From: Sclerotiophoma versabilis
Taxonomy: Eukaryota; Ascomycota; Dothideomycetes; Pleosporales; Didymellaceae
Direction: 5' to 3'
NCBI GenBank assembly: GCA_012274445.1
Contig: JAAROD010000058.1
Location: forward strand, 1,302,001-1,366,000
Length of the DNA stretch: 64,000 bases
This document shows positions 11,442 to 22,257 of the stretch, one piece after another. The position numbers were made by a program, and so were the translations under genes. Each line of letters begins with the position of its first letter. Positions within the stretch are counted from its first letter, which is position 1. The notes beneath the pieces were generated by a model. It was not told where the DNA came from. It made no database searches and was given only the letters and a program-made list of their open reading frames with translations.

Positions 11442-12626
11442 TCAGATGCGCGATGAGATGCCTCTCCAGCCCGAGATAAACCACCATTCAGAGCTAGCGA
11501 GCTCAAGGAGCCGGCAATACAGCCTCATCAGTTCACGAATCTTAGCATCTGACCCATCCTTCAGCGCTTCCAGAAAGTCGGTCTCAATAGTCGTAGGCCA
11601 GGTCATCGCCGCCCGCAAAGCCGGATGACCCGATGTATCGAGGCTGTACTGCAATGCCTGCCGCAGTTGTTCTGCCGCCGCGATGCGGCTGGCTTGACGC
11701 TCTGGCGGCTCGCTTGGTGAAGGATAGGTCGCCGCCTGAATCTCAACAAGGAATGACGATAGCAGTGCAGATGGTTTGTTCAGCTGGTCGCTGTTGGCTG
11801 GTCGGATGATGGCCGCAAAAGGCCCGTTCTCGATCCATGGCACTGCAGTGTTGAGGACGAAAGACATTCCACGAAGCAGTTGGAAGATTTCAATCAGAAC
11901 CTCCAACGAGAAGGTTCGGGCGTCTGCAAACGCGTTCATGATGGTTAATGATGCTGAGGCAAATAGAGCATGGCAGTTTGACGGTCCAAGATCTGCAAGA
12001 GCTCTATTCAAGCCCGTCAGGGCTGCTGACTGGTGAGTTGAAGCAAGTACACGGTAGTAGGAAGCCCTCGAGAGATTGATGTGAGCGAGATGGTTAGCCG
12101 AGAAGGACAGAATACTGTGCAGAAGGTACGGGTGCTTGAAGCCCTCTTGCGGTACGGCAAAACCCCAGATCTGTTTCGCAATATCAAGACCAGGCATTGT
12201 CATGTGCGCATGTGCCGTGTAATGGTGCATCAGCTCCAAGTCTTGCATCCATTCTCCATATGTAGATTCCAGGCGGGGAAGAACTGGCTCACAGTGGAGG
12301 TTAGATGCTTGTTGATGCTTGTCAGATCCAGCTGCTGATGGTCCGGGCGACGCAGAGGGCTCGTTGGGTTCATCGGGCGTGCTGATATTCGGTGAGCCTA
12401 CCGATGGCGTCCGTGACACCGCATGCGCACGATCTGGTACTGAAGTACTCAACAGACTGCATTCGACGCGGTATCTAGCACATGCACCGCAGGGTCGGTT
12501 CTCATCGCACTAGGTAAAGGGGTAAATACGGGGGCAAAAAGATAGGCGGGCTGTCCGTACCTTTACTCGTCTTGCTTTGCATTGTTTACACCCATGCCGA
12601 CTCTTTTTGGAGCCCAGCCTCGGCAT
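11442..12626 (-). CDS. Short Zn2Cys6 transcription factor (Upc2-like architecture)
   Basis: Exon 1 (12626 to 12561) encodes 22 residues and joins, over a 51-nt intron (12560 to 12510), to exon 2 (12509 to 11442), for 377 residues. The junction falls within the zinc cluster. HGCKQCKARRVK ends exon 1, and CDENRPCGACARYRVEC begins exon 2, placing cysteines at 13, 16, 23, 29, 32 and 39. Missing the tiny first exon would leave an apparently DNA-binding-free protein. The rest (MQDLELMHHYTAHAHMTM, HPYLLHSILSFSANHLAH) is the C-terminal domain of sterol-uptake-regulator-like fungal factors, and the length matches that group. Its target is unknown. The stop lies about 240 nt before the ATG of the longer regulator below it. 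Confidence 0.88.
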
Positions 12627-12943
12627 ATCGAGATACGCGAGCGCCACTGCAGGTGTGAACGGATCTCGCGGTGGGTGTGGATGCGGTTCGAGTGCGAGAG
12701 CGAGAGCGTGATGTGGCGTGAATTTGCCAATTGGCCCACACCGCTAGACTTACTTTCGGTTAGTACTCCGTTCGCTCTTGCCTTACTATGCGGCTCAGGC
12801 AACAATTGCTTCGTCCCTTCATCGTTCTTGAACTCATATACAGTATATGGTAATTTACGTGGGGTGTGAATTGCTGGTTCTCCTTGCTTGTGCTGAGACT
12901 ATCCAGATATCGGCTACTGTTCTTCTAGCATACAATTTCGACA
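12627..12943. other. Intergenic
   Basis: This short spacer holds the upstream region of the short regulator and the 3' end of the DJ-1-like gene. Nothing else was recognised. Confidence 0.5.
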
Positions 12944-13627
12944 TCACACGCCCCATGCCTCGCCTCTGCGCTCGAACTCCGCAATCTCAGCTATGTAATC
13001 CGCCTGCTCTTTTCCTGCGAGCTGCTCATAGATCCATAGACTCGTGTCAATGCCTGAGGTGACACCTGCAGCGTTGACGATTCTTACACCAGCTGGAGTA
13101 GTTCCGGCATCGACCCATCTCTTCCTCACTACGTTCACCTTCGAATCCCCGCCTGCCGCCTCATCCGCAACCTTCTTCAACATCTCGAATCCCATATGAT
13201 GCGTGGTTGTCGTGCGACCAGCCAACACGCCCGATGCCGCAAGGATAATCGCCCCGGTGCAGACAGATTGCAGGATGCGCGTCTTGGTTTCTTTGCGTGG
13301 TGGCAGGCTTGCGAACTTGCGAATGAGAGCTGTTAGCCCTTTGCCCTCTTTTGAAGCTAGTAGCCTCTCCAAGACCTCAGGGTGTGCACCCGGGATGACA
13401 AGGATATCGTAGTCTTCGATGGCAGCTTCAAGTTGCTCAAACGTGCCATTGGGCACATAGACCAAGGTACCGCTTTCTGACGAGATGCGATCAAAGTGTC
13501 CGAATGTTTTAGCCTCAAAAATCGTTTCTCCAGAAGCAGGATGTAAGCTGTAGACGTCAATCGGGCCGGTAAAATCGAGGACGTCCGCTGAGGGGTAAAG
13601 GTACACGGCGACTTTGAAAGGGGCCAT
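12944..13627 (-). CDS. DJ-1/PfpI (ThiJ) superfamily protein, isonitrile-hydratase-like
   Basis: A single exon encodes 227 residues from the ATG at 13627. A further upstream ATG would add 11 residues but lacks family similarity. The opening KVAVYLYPSADVLDFTGPIDV and the DYDILVIPGAHPEVL strand are typical of the class-I glutamine-amidotransferase-like fold. The nucleophile-elbow cysteine is C123 in SVCTGAIILAASGVL, followed by GRTTTTHH, as in isonitrile hydratases and AraC-linked PfpI domains. VTSGIDTSLWI near the end is also conserved in this group. Family members act as hydrolases, hydratases or chaperones. The substrate here cannot be inferred. It is cytosolic by lack of a signal. It precedes the PLP-enzyme gene on the same strand by about 320 nt. 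Confidence 0.85.
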   Translation of the reverse strand: MAPFKVAVYLYPSADVLDFTGPIDVYSLHPASGETIFEAKTFGHFDRISSESGTLVYVPNGTFEQLEAAIEDYDILVIPGAHPEVLERLLASKEGKGLTALIRKFASLPPRKETKTRILQSVCTGAIILAASGVLAGRTTTTHHMGFEMLKKVADEAAGGDSKVNVVRKRWVDAGTTPAGVRIVNAAGVTSGIDTSLWIYEQLAGKEQADYIAEIAEFERRGEAWGV

Positions 13628-13951
13628 TTTGAAAGATGTATTTGGTCGGTCTGAAAGCAATTGTGAACTGATGTCTGCTCCAGTGTGGTATCGTTATGGT
13701 GTTTGGACAACTATCTGGTCTTATATGTGGAGGTGGATACCCGACTCGGCGGATCGGACCAAGGCCTGTCTTCCGCTCCGTTAGGAGTATGTAGCACCAT
13801 GCGGCTTAGCATACGGCAACGGCGTTCAGAGATGACAAGAGTTTCATTTTGCAGTTGTAAGCTTACGTTATCATCGGGGTTCGTCTGACGTATTCTCTTC
13901 CAAGGGTCAAGTGCCACGTCGTTTAACCAGTCGCTTCAACGTGTAATGTGG
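13628..13951. other. Intergenic
   Basis: This is the spacer between the DJ-1-like start and the PLP-enzyme stop. It is large enough for a promoter. No motif was singled out. Confidence 0.5.
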
Positions 13952-15277
13952 CTATGGCAATACCTTCTTCAGCACATCGACCAATCCATGAATCTCCTCT
14001 TCGGTGTTGTAATGCACCATTGAGACTCTGGTAACACCTTCCGGACCGAGTTTCAAGATCTCATCGCATAGTCGCTTCGAGTAGAAATGGCCCCACCTGA
14101 AGCCATAGTTCGAAATTTTCTCAGCCTCCAACACAATTTGTTTGGGACTGATTCCTTCCACAACGAACGAGATAGTCGGCACTCGCTCTTTTGAGTCTGA
14201 GGATGTCGATCCCAGGACGGTGATGTCGTCTCGAGAGTTCAGGAAGTCGAGCAGGATCTTCTGAAGCTTGCCTTCGTGCTCAGTAATCGTTGCATCTGAA
14301 CCCTCGAGGTACTTTACAATCTCGGGGATTGCCTGAACTCCTTCGTAGTTTGAGCCCGCAAAGCCGAGCTTATCTTCGAGGGTCTTGGTAGGATTGAAGA
14401 AGTGTGCCATAGGCTTCACATACTGCTGAGCGGAGTTGCTGGCATAGAGTACGGCAATATGGGGACCGTAGACCTATGTTGGTGAGCCGAGCCAAGAGTT
14501 CAAGGATAATTCACGTACCTTGTACCATGAGAAGGAATAGAAGTCCACACCAAATGCCTTGACATCTACTCTCCTGTGTGGAGCAAAACTCACACCGTCC
14601 ACGCAGAACAACGCACCCACCTCATGCACAGCATCTGCAATTGATCTTACATCATGTATTGAACCAAGCACATTCGAAACATGCGTACAAGCCACAAACT
14701 TAACTTTCGGCGATAGAAGCGGCTTCAGGTTCTCTGCAGTTAGCTTCAGCTCTGGCTTATCTGAGTGCCACCATGTCACTTTCAGCTTAAGACGCTCAGC
14801 CATGAACAGCCACGGCTTCACATTAGTCTCATGCTCCATCTTTGATAGGATGATCTCGTCGCCCTCATTGAGAATCATGGCGCTGGACAGGTTCATGAAG
14901 AGTTGGGTTGTGGAAGCTCCAAGAACTGAAAGCTGTCAATAGTGGGGCCTCTGTCAGTACTGCAAACAGGTAGTACGTACCGATTTCATCGCGACTTGCA
15001 TTGATGTACTTTGCGGCCGACTGGTAACCTTCTTCATATTTGGTGTTTGATTGCGTCCCTGTGTGGTACGAAGCACCAAGTTGAACATTGGTTTTTGAGA
15101 GATATTGAGTAATACTAACACCCTGTCAATATACCTTTGACTTTCAGTATTTCTGCGAACCTACGAGTCGATCACGCTGTCCAATGCTTGACTTCCTCCG
15201 GCATTATCGAGGAACACTTGGTCCTGCTGCAGGGCGGGAAACCGCTCGCGCGCTTTTGAGATGTCGAATGCGGCCAT
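13952..15277 (-). CDS. Class V aminotransferase-fold PLP enzyme (cysteine-desulfurase-like)
   Basis: Four exons (15277 to 15165, 15114 to 14981, 14925 to 14519, 14473 to 13952) join in phase to 391 residues, the usual size for this fold. Exon 1 shows the family opening ALQQDQVFLDNAGGSQ. Then come GASYHTG, the cofactor-binding run VLGASTTQLFMNLSSAM, and an EHETNVKPW segment. The PLP-contacting Asp lies in CVDGVSFAPHR, and the Schiff-base Lys is K218 in SFSWYK, exactly at the exon 3/4 junction. YGPHIAVLY and GFAGSNYEG complete the active-site region. Fungal relatives are annotated as cysteine desulfurase-like or isopenicillin-epimerase-like, with substrates mostly untested. No organelle-targeting peptide is obvious. 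Its position upstream of a DJ-1-like gene suggests, but does not prove, a shared pathway. Confidence 0.9.
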
Positions 15278-16933
15278 CAATTCTACGTTTATGTGACACA
15301 GATGGAAGTTGGAATAGCGATTGTATTGGATTGGTCGGTAATATCAATGAAAGTCACAGGGCGCAGGGCGTGTTGCGCTGCTGTCCTTTCGGCTGAAGGC
15401 GGGGTGTTCGCTGGAGGAGGAAGGTGCGATCCACAAGTGACGCCATCATCCCCCGAATCTGATCCCCCACACATCCACAGCACTCTTCCTCTTACACATC
15501 ACACCTAGTCTTTGCGCGAACGTACCAGCGTAAGGACGAGAAGTGGACTCTGTCGACCACCACAGTGCTGAGAGCTCATCTGATCAATACGTCGTTTCAG
15601 TTGGACGCATCTATCTCTCGAGACGTTGTCAGTACTCTGCTCTTTGCACCGGAACTCGTACACAAACAGAAGACAATCGCTTCGTCATATGCGGTATCTG
15701 TGCGAGACTCCGATTAGATACAGGGCGATTTGCATGTAGACGTGAGGCTTCTCTTCTTCCAGCAGTATGCCCAGCTAGATGCAGCCAACACGCCAATCCC
15801 CCCGGACTCAGCCTCATCGGGCAAGCGCTAATCCAGCCGCATACGCATAGAGGGTTGATAGCTAACCAGATAGATCGATAGATCGTGGGGTGGCCGATTA
15901 GACTTTTGACAAGTGCGAAGGCCCACCTCCGACTATGGCGGAGTGGCTTGCATCGCTCAAGGCTAAAGAAGCTTGACCAAAGACGTGCCCGATCAACTGG
16001 TTTGTGCGGATGGCTTGGGTATCTCCGACATGCACCGCAATCCACAGCTCAACATAGATTCGATTGTTGACATCAGCTGAAAGGTCGTCCACAGGTGGGG
16101 TCAGTTACCCTCGGTACGAATCGCCTAGCATCTTAGCAACTGGAGCCCTAAAGGTCATATCCCCCTTCAGGCATTGCTCATGTATTTTCAGCCTAAAGGT
16201 TAGCTGTAAGTCATAACTGTCGGGACACATACTGAGGCTGAAAGAATATAGCTGAGGCCCCGCGGGAAATGTCGCTACTAAAAGCCTAGGTGCATATGCC
16301 AGACAGGCGCACTACTGACTTCTTTTGCATTACCCTGCTATCAATACAACAACAGCCATGGTGTAGGCAAGAGACTGTACATAGGCCAACCGGCACCCCA
16401 GGAGCGTTTTTCTTTCTTCCCTTGTCACTACATTCGTTTCATCTTGCATTGATTTTGATCAGTCCTTACAAATGCACCGCACTTCTTCAAGCCGCAACGA
16501 TTGCGCTTCAAGCTGTATCTGTCCTACGTCGCTAACCTGTCCAGCAAGACGACTAGTGTTCTTTGACAGCTAACGGAGTATTTTTTTTCCCAAGTCAGCT
16601 GTGTAACAGACTACCGTAGAGAAGATCTACAGCTAGCACACGTGAGGCATGCTCCCTTACAAAGCTCGGGATGAAGAACTACCATTGCAAGCAGTCACGC
16701 TAGTAGCCTATATGATAGTCTACGCTAATACCGCTGGTAGTGTTGTTGAAGCTATGTTGGCGAAAACTTCTACATGAAGAGCACCCTTGGCACACAACGG
16801 TCTATATTGTTACTGCTTCTGTGCAGTCTAACAGTATTGTTCTATCTTCATCGGCCACAAGATCGCCTTCTATATCCGCGGCGTTAAGCAGCATCGCCAT
16901 CTCTCTCCGTCAGCCAAGGCTTCTGCCTGTTTT
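15278..16933. other. Intergenic, possibly eroded sequence
   Basis: This stretch lies between the PLP-enzyme start and a decayed gene. Open frames around 15543-16092 show no family signal. The sequence just before the relic could contain its lost signal peptide, but no convincing one was found. Confidence 0.4.
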
Positions 16934-17573
16934 ACCTCGGTCTCCGTCAGCGCGTCCGTCTCCTCGACAACCACGAGTACTCCATCCGTTCACCCTAGTC
17001 CGACTAATCTTGCAACATGCGACTCGATCAACCGCGGTACCAATCCAGTGGAGAACCCTAGCTTCGAGGTGAGTGCTGCACTCGAGGCACTGCTACTCTT
17101 TGGACAGTCTCGAACACATACGTGTATCTTGTGAACTACGAGCCTGCTGCACACTACAGATCTACCTATATGTAAGCTACCCGTTCTGTTTGATAATTGT
17201 GTTCTGGAGCTTAAAATTCGTAGGATATTTTATGCGTCAAGTCAAGTGCCTCATTGTACATGTCTAAGAAAGTCGCGAGCACCCTCGACACAACCAGGCC
17301 GTATGCTGTAAATTTCAGTATTCATCGATACATAAGCTCCGGAAACGCCAGATGCACAGTAGGAGTGAACGCGAACGATCTCCGTATCTAGTCGTGGCTT
17401 GGCTTCAAATTCTTACACGTACCAAAAATGTTATCTGGAATCTATACAAGTCAGTAGGTTTCGCATCATCATCGATCGACGTCAGTCTGAAATTTTAGTA
17501 CACGTGCAGTTTGAATCCTCATGGCCGGACGGCGGGTGTGTTCGTCGATGACGTTACCATGGCACCCGCTTAG
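16934..17573 (+). pseudogene. Decayed secreted protein with carbohydrate-binding-like domain
   Basis: Three collinear plus-strand segments read like one protein broken by frame changes and stops. Segment one (16934-17068) is a Ser/Thr-rich linker running into NPVENPSFE, the typical opening of a fungal jelly-roll binding domain. Segment two (17284-17391) reads YAVNFSIHRY, SSGNARCTVGV and then a stop, like the core strands of that domain. Segment three (17529-17573) reads AGVFVDDVTMAPA and then a stop, the usual terminal strand. Between the first two, TLWTVSNTYVYLVNYEPAAH (near 17093-17152) also looks like the same fold in another frame. No single frame or credible set of introns joins them. 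The assignment is by motif resemblance only. Confidence 0.5.
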
Positions 17574-18423
17574 CGTGCTGGCCCAGGGAAGGAGGTTTAC
17601 AGGAAAGACCTCTCATAACGTTTTTCCAGGAACATATACGCATCTGGGAATGCTCATGTACAAAGGTCACGCTATTCAAGGTGGCTACTTCAAGCACCAT
17701 TACGACACTCAGGCCTATTTTTTCAGGATGGCCTCCTTACTAATTCCTTACGAACGGTATAGGGTCAACACAGCGGAAGGGCACAACAAGATTAATGGGT
17801 CTGGTAACTGAAGCCAAATGGCGAGAAAAACGGAGTCCATGAATGTAAGCCGTTGAGTAGGACCGAGCAGTATTCAACGACACAAGTGTGACAGTCAAAA
17901 ACCTTCCCTAGCAGGTAAGTAAGCCGCTCCGCGGTGGTGACGCAGGCGGATGATTTCTTATCCGGCGCATATCGATGACAAAATCCTGTAGCACGTTCCC
18001 CATCCCTTCCCGTCCCTCTCCAGCCGAGTGAACTTAGATTAAGGGGGCCGCATTTGCTCTTGTAATGGAACAAATGCAACGGCTGCTCCGTGTCAAATGA
18101 CTTATTCGCAAGTGACGATGTGGAGCGAGTTACCTGGTGTTACAACAGGATCTAGTTCTATGACGACGATTTGGATCCTTCTGGACGACAGAACTGGAGT
18201 ATGGGGAAAGGCCTGAGGATAAAATACAACAGTCGGTCATGAATTTGATCTTTACCCTGCTCGAAAGCCTTTTCACATCGATTCTCAACCACCCGGCCAA
18301 GCTTTACTGGGCTCATACGATGCGTCGTCAATATGCTACCTACAACCAGCACGTTCCAAGGGATCAGGATTGATTCTGCATCCGTCATAACCATGTTGAT
18401 ACTGAAACACAACTTCAGGAACC
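17574..18423. other. Intergenic between two relics
   Basis: No gene is recognised. Short frames on both strands have no family signal. The 3' part may hold the lost 5' end of the tannase relic. Confidence 0.4.
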
Positions 18424-20035
18424 ATGTCTTCTACCCTGGTGACGACGTTGCCTACTGCAGCATTACGTTTTCATACACGCTTCGAATGCGCGGGCGATTC
18501 TGTCATTGTCGTATACTTCGCCTCTGCCCCGTCCACCTTCCAAGACCGCTTCCTTGCGGCTGGCGGAGGGGATCTAACTATCAATTTCGGAATCATGTTG
18601 GTAATCCGAGGTGTCAGCACCGGCGTAGGAGGTGGCCTGACAGATGGAGGATTTGTCAGCTTCACCACTCGGGAAGATGTCCACTCCTCGCTAACGGAAG
18701 TGTGGACTTGTGGAATGCATACATGCTCGGCTACCAAACCATTCACAAGGCAACGTTGCTAGGAAAGGACTTTACCAAGAACCTCGTGACCACGCAAAAC
18801 ACCAAGCTTTACGTCTACTACCAAGGCTGATACGAAGGCGGCTGCGAGGGCTGGGGTCTGAGCCAACGCTTCTAAGAGCTCGACGGCGAAAGTGGAAACG
18901 CATTCGCAATCTGCTACGCACATCAGCCGATTCAGAATTTCTACAGTAATATCGTCGAAAAGATCCACAATAACTTCCCTCCACCCTGCAAACTGGACGC
19001 CATTGCCAATGCCACGATTACGTCTTTCGATCCGCTAGACGGCAAGACCGATGTTGTCGTCGCATGCTCAGATCTATCGGTGACTGTCGAAATGTGCCAA
19101 CCCCCTGCCCATGGTGATACATTGAGTGCTGGTTAGGATGGCAGGTACATGAGCACACTGATGGTCAGAGTACCCATAAGAGGCAAGGGGGGGGGGGGGG
19201 GTGCAGTAGTCTACATGCTGGTAGTCCTGACGTATCTCAGACCCTGAACCAGATCTCGGCAGCAACTCATGGAAGCCGCGGATCAGTCTTAATGTCATAC
19301 ACATTGGTCCAATGCTAGATCCACGCAAGCTATAGGCTCCGATTTCCACTCCTCACTCACACTGCTAGCTGCCGACATAGGCCTCCCCTTGTAATGGTAG
19401 ATATGAACACTACACTTGGACTGCCGTACTACTGTGCAGTAAAGTCAGGAGACGGGAACCTGCTCGATCCAGGCGGCAGCCAGCCGGTACCTACGCAGAA
19501 CGGGACGGTCCCAATCCAAGCAACAGCAATCGGGCAGACCATCACCGACGGCCTACACGACTCACAAGGCCGACAGACATAGTTCTCTTAATAGCCTGCC
19601 GCATCCTTTGCCAACGCACAGATGAAATACAATAATGCAGTCGCCGACAGCGATGGATTCCATCTGCAGTTAGTTCCGTGCGTTACTGAGAGTCCGTACG
19701 CTCGGTTTGGAATCTGTGGCTGAGCCACAAGTCTACGGCTAAGCTGCAAGACATTTATCGTTCCTTCCTCGTCGCTGTTGCGGCGCATTAAACGGTCATG
19801 ACGCAGCTTGTTGTGGGCTGGGTGGGTAACGAACAGGCTGCCGGAGATTTGTGAATGCAACGGTGCTGCTTGGTGCGAATAAGGGGCAGAACAAGCAGAT
19901 CTGGTTGTGGCCGCTGAGACCGGATTTATGGGTACGATGAGATTGTTCCCGGGTGCATGCTTGATTGGGAGAGTGTCGGCTCGTAGCGCTATGATCTGGA
20001 TGCGTTCCATGGTGCTTTTGTTTACGAGAAGCGGG
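18424..20035 (+). pseudogene. Tannase/feruloyl esterase family pseudogene
   Basis: Collinear fragments match the fungal tannase/feruloyl esterase family, secreted esterases that release gallate or ferulate from plant phenolics. In one frame are FQDRFLAAGGGDL and GVGGGLTDGGFVSF. After a frame change near 18684 come LANGSVDLWNAYMLGYQ and DFTKNLVTTQNTKLYVYYQG. The nucleophile motif, normally CSEGG, is destroyed: the Cys codon is TGA (18828-18830) and the Ser codon is TAC. A second stop TAA lies at 18873-18875. Then come PPPCKLDAIANATI and DPLDGKTD, about 300 unrelated bases, GLPYYCAV and NGLHDSQGR-like segments (19394-19579), and finally GANKGQNKQIWLWPLRP and RYDLDAFHGAFVYEK in broken frames. 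The gene cannot make an active enzyme. The 5' limit is uncertain. Confidence 0.8.
19187..19201. repeat. Run of 15 G
   Basis: A homopolymer of 15 guanines lies inside the unrelated insert in the tannase relic. Its length may vary by replication slippage or sequencing error. Confidence 0.9.
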
Positions 20036-20347
20036 TAGGTTCGGTGCGATTGGCTTATCGCTTCTAGCTACACGTACTACAAGCGATATGCTCCTAGGGA
20101 TCTAATTAGGTTGTCACTGTCTTGAGAGAGAGAGAGAGAGAAATGTGTCTATTCGGCAGTGTCTGATCTGGTTTTCTCTCCATCGAATACGCCACACAGG
20201 AATCGTCGTGGTCCTGCAAGAAATCATTGAATTACAAATCGCCTACAAAGCAGCACCAAGTGCCTTTGATAAATGTTAATACATGCCTTGCCCATCAGGC
20301 TCCTTTAAAAAGAGAGTCTCGGCTGAAGAATCGAACCATTCCGCCAT
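20036..20347. other. Intergenic
   Basis: Spacer between the relic's 3' end and the oxidase stop. It contains a GA microsatellite, listed separately, and nothing else recognised. Confidence 0.5.
20124..20141. repeat. (GA)9 microsatellite
   Basis: An uninterrupted GA dinucleotide tract lies between the tannase relic and the multicopper oxidase. Confidence 0.9.
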
Positions 20348-22257
20348 CTAAATCACCAACCCTAAAGTCTCCTTGTTGTCATCCCAGTTGTGCCACGCCA
20401 CGGGCGACATGTCCTGCCCGCCATATGCCGTCCCGCCAAAGTCCAGATATCCCTGCGCACCAGAATACGGAATTGAAGCTATGTCCTCGTAGTCGCCCAT
20501 TATCCACGCGCTCTGCATGCCCATGATCATGTGCTGCAGGACGTGGCAGTGCAGCATCCAGCACCCAGCGTCCTGCACACGGAGACGCCAGCAGCGCCAC
20601 CCAGCAGGCTGCTCAGGCGTAGCTACCGTCTCGTAGCGGTACAAGTTGGTCGTATCCCTCAGCACGGGGTTGTAGGTGCTCAGTTTCTGCTCGTTGGCGG
20701 CAGCGTCGTAAGAGCCGTTGCCGCTGCCGCAGTCGTAGAAGTGCGCACCGTGCAAGTGGAAAGGGTGGTAATCCAGGCCGCCATTGCCATTCACCTCGCT
20801 GCCCGTATTTTCTAAGATGATCTCTAATACCTCACCGATTTTGGCAGGCCAGGCGAGCGTGACTGGGTCCCAGCCCCCGTTTTTCAGCGCCGCGGTGTAA
20901 TTGGGCATCGCCTTCGGCCCGTTTTTGTATATGTCGACCAGGTAAGGGGGGGAGTTGTAGGGCTTGTCTTCGGTCCAGTTCAGACCGTCCATCTGCCATA
21001 TTAGCGTCGACTGCTGGAGTTGCTGGTTCGTGATGTGCACTCTCCGCGTCACTTCTGAGGCCTGGGGGAATCCATTGGGAGACAGCGGCTCAAGCGCATA
21101 CTCGAGGAAGTTGTATGTATCGTTTGGCAAGCTCAGCGGTGCGACGGTAGGCGCACTAGAGATTGTCGGGAAAGATGAAGAGGAGGAGTAGCGCAAGATC
21201 CCGAAGCCGGTGTACAAACTTGGACGCTCTTTGGTTTCGAACTGGATGACCCAGTCTGACTTTCCATTGACTTGACTCAGCTCTTCGGCGGACTTTGTGC
21301 GCAGAAGTACGTCGAAGCGCTGGCCAGGAGTGATCTGCATGTGTCCCACGCGGTGGGCGAGCGTGTAATGGCCATCCGCAGCTATGACATCCATTTCGTG
21401 GTGGCCCTCGATGCCAAAGGACACCATACTAATCGCCAACGCACCGACGAACCTCAATCTGTACGTTTTTCCCGGCTCAACGTCGATGATGGGCAGCGAA
21501 CACTGGTCCTGACCCGCGGTCAGTCCACTCGCAACACCGGCGCCGTTAAGCAGCACCGCATTGACCTCGCCGCTCCATTCGAACGGTGTAGCAGTCAAGC
21601 CATGCTCAATAACATCGTCAGTCTTGTTGTAGTAGTCCTGGAGAAAGATGATCCTCTCTTCGTCATACTGGTAAGGTGGTTCCGCAGCGTCTTCTACGAT
21701 GAGCGGGCCTGTAGAAGTCATGGCCTGGAAGCCGACGTGCGAGTGATAGAAGTAGGATCCCGAATCTTCAACTTCGGGGTGAATCTCATAGTCGAAGCAT
21801 TGGTGGGGTGCGATGGGCCATTGGCTGATGGGTGAACCGTCACTGAAGGGCGCGGTGCGTTGGGTGAGGCCGTGCCAATGCTGAATGCGTCAGTACGATG
21901 TCTTTCAGAAACCGCAAAAGGGTGGACTGGATGATGAACATGGATTGAATTGTTGTAGAATAGGAAGAGAAGACGGACCATGGTAGTGTTGTAAGCGTCC
22001 ATGTCGTTGCAGACACGCACCCAGCTTGTCTTGCCTGGTGGAAGACGAATTGTTGGGCCTGGCGATGTGCCATTCACAAGGACAGACATGCGTTGTTGAC
22101 ATGCTACACTATGGTTCTCGTACGTTACGCGAAGGTAGAAGTCAGGTGTGAAGGTAGAGTCGTGGCGGTGGAGGCGAGTGTCGTTTGTCCCAACTGTGCC
22201 TTTGGTGGCTACAGCAGTGGATGCTAACAACAGTAATGAAGAAAAGAGTGGCAACAT
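20348..22257 (-). CDS. Secreted multicopper oxidase, ascorbate-oxidase-like
   Basis: Two exons (22257 to 21979 and 21880 to 20348) joined over a 98-nt intron give 603 residues. The intron sits just before the first copper motif, which only the splice restores. A signal peptide (MLPLFSSLLLLASTAVA) indicates secretion. All four copper-ligand clusters are present: HWHG (94-97), HSH (139-141), HPFHLHG (465-471) and HCHVLQHMIMGM (537-548). The last carries the type-1 Cys and an axial Met. Family members oxidise phenols, ascorbate or metal ions while reducing oxygen to water. Overall order and length fit three cupredoxin domains of the ascorbate-oxidase-like fungal clade, and the real substrate is unknown. 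A TATATAA box lies about 70 nt upstream. It is convergent with the tannase relic. Confidence 0.92.

Noticed and set aside
10570..11479. Long plus-strand frames opposite the Zn2Cys6 gene
   Set aside because: They are GC-driven shadows of the real minus-strand gene, whose zinc cluster and regulator domain are clear.
16740..17072. A 110-codon ORF as an intact gene
   Set aside because: It overlaps the relic in a different frame. The frame with domain-like motifs is the neighbouring one and is broken.
20282..20347. tRNA-like string with a GGTTCGATTC T-loop on the minus strand
   Set aside because: No acceptor, D or anticodon stems could be paired around it.
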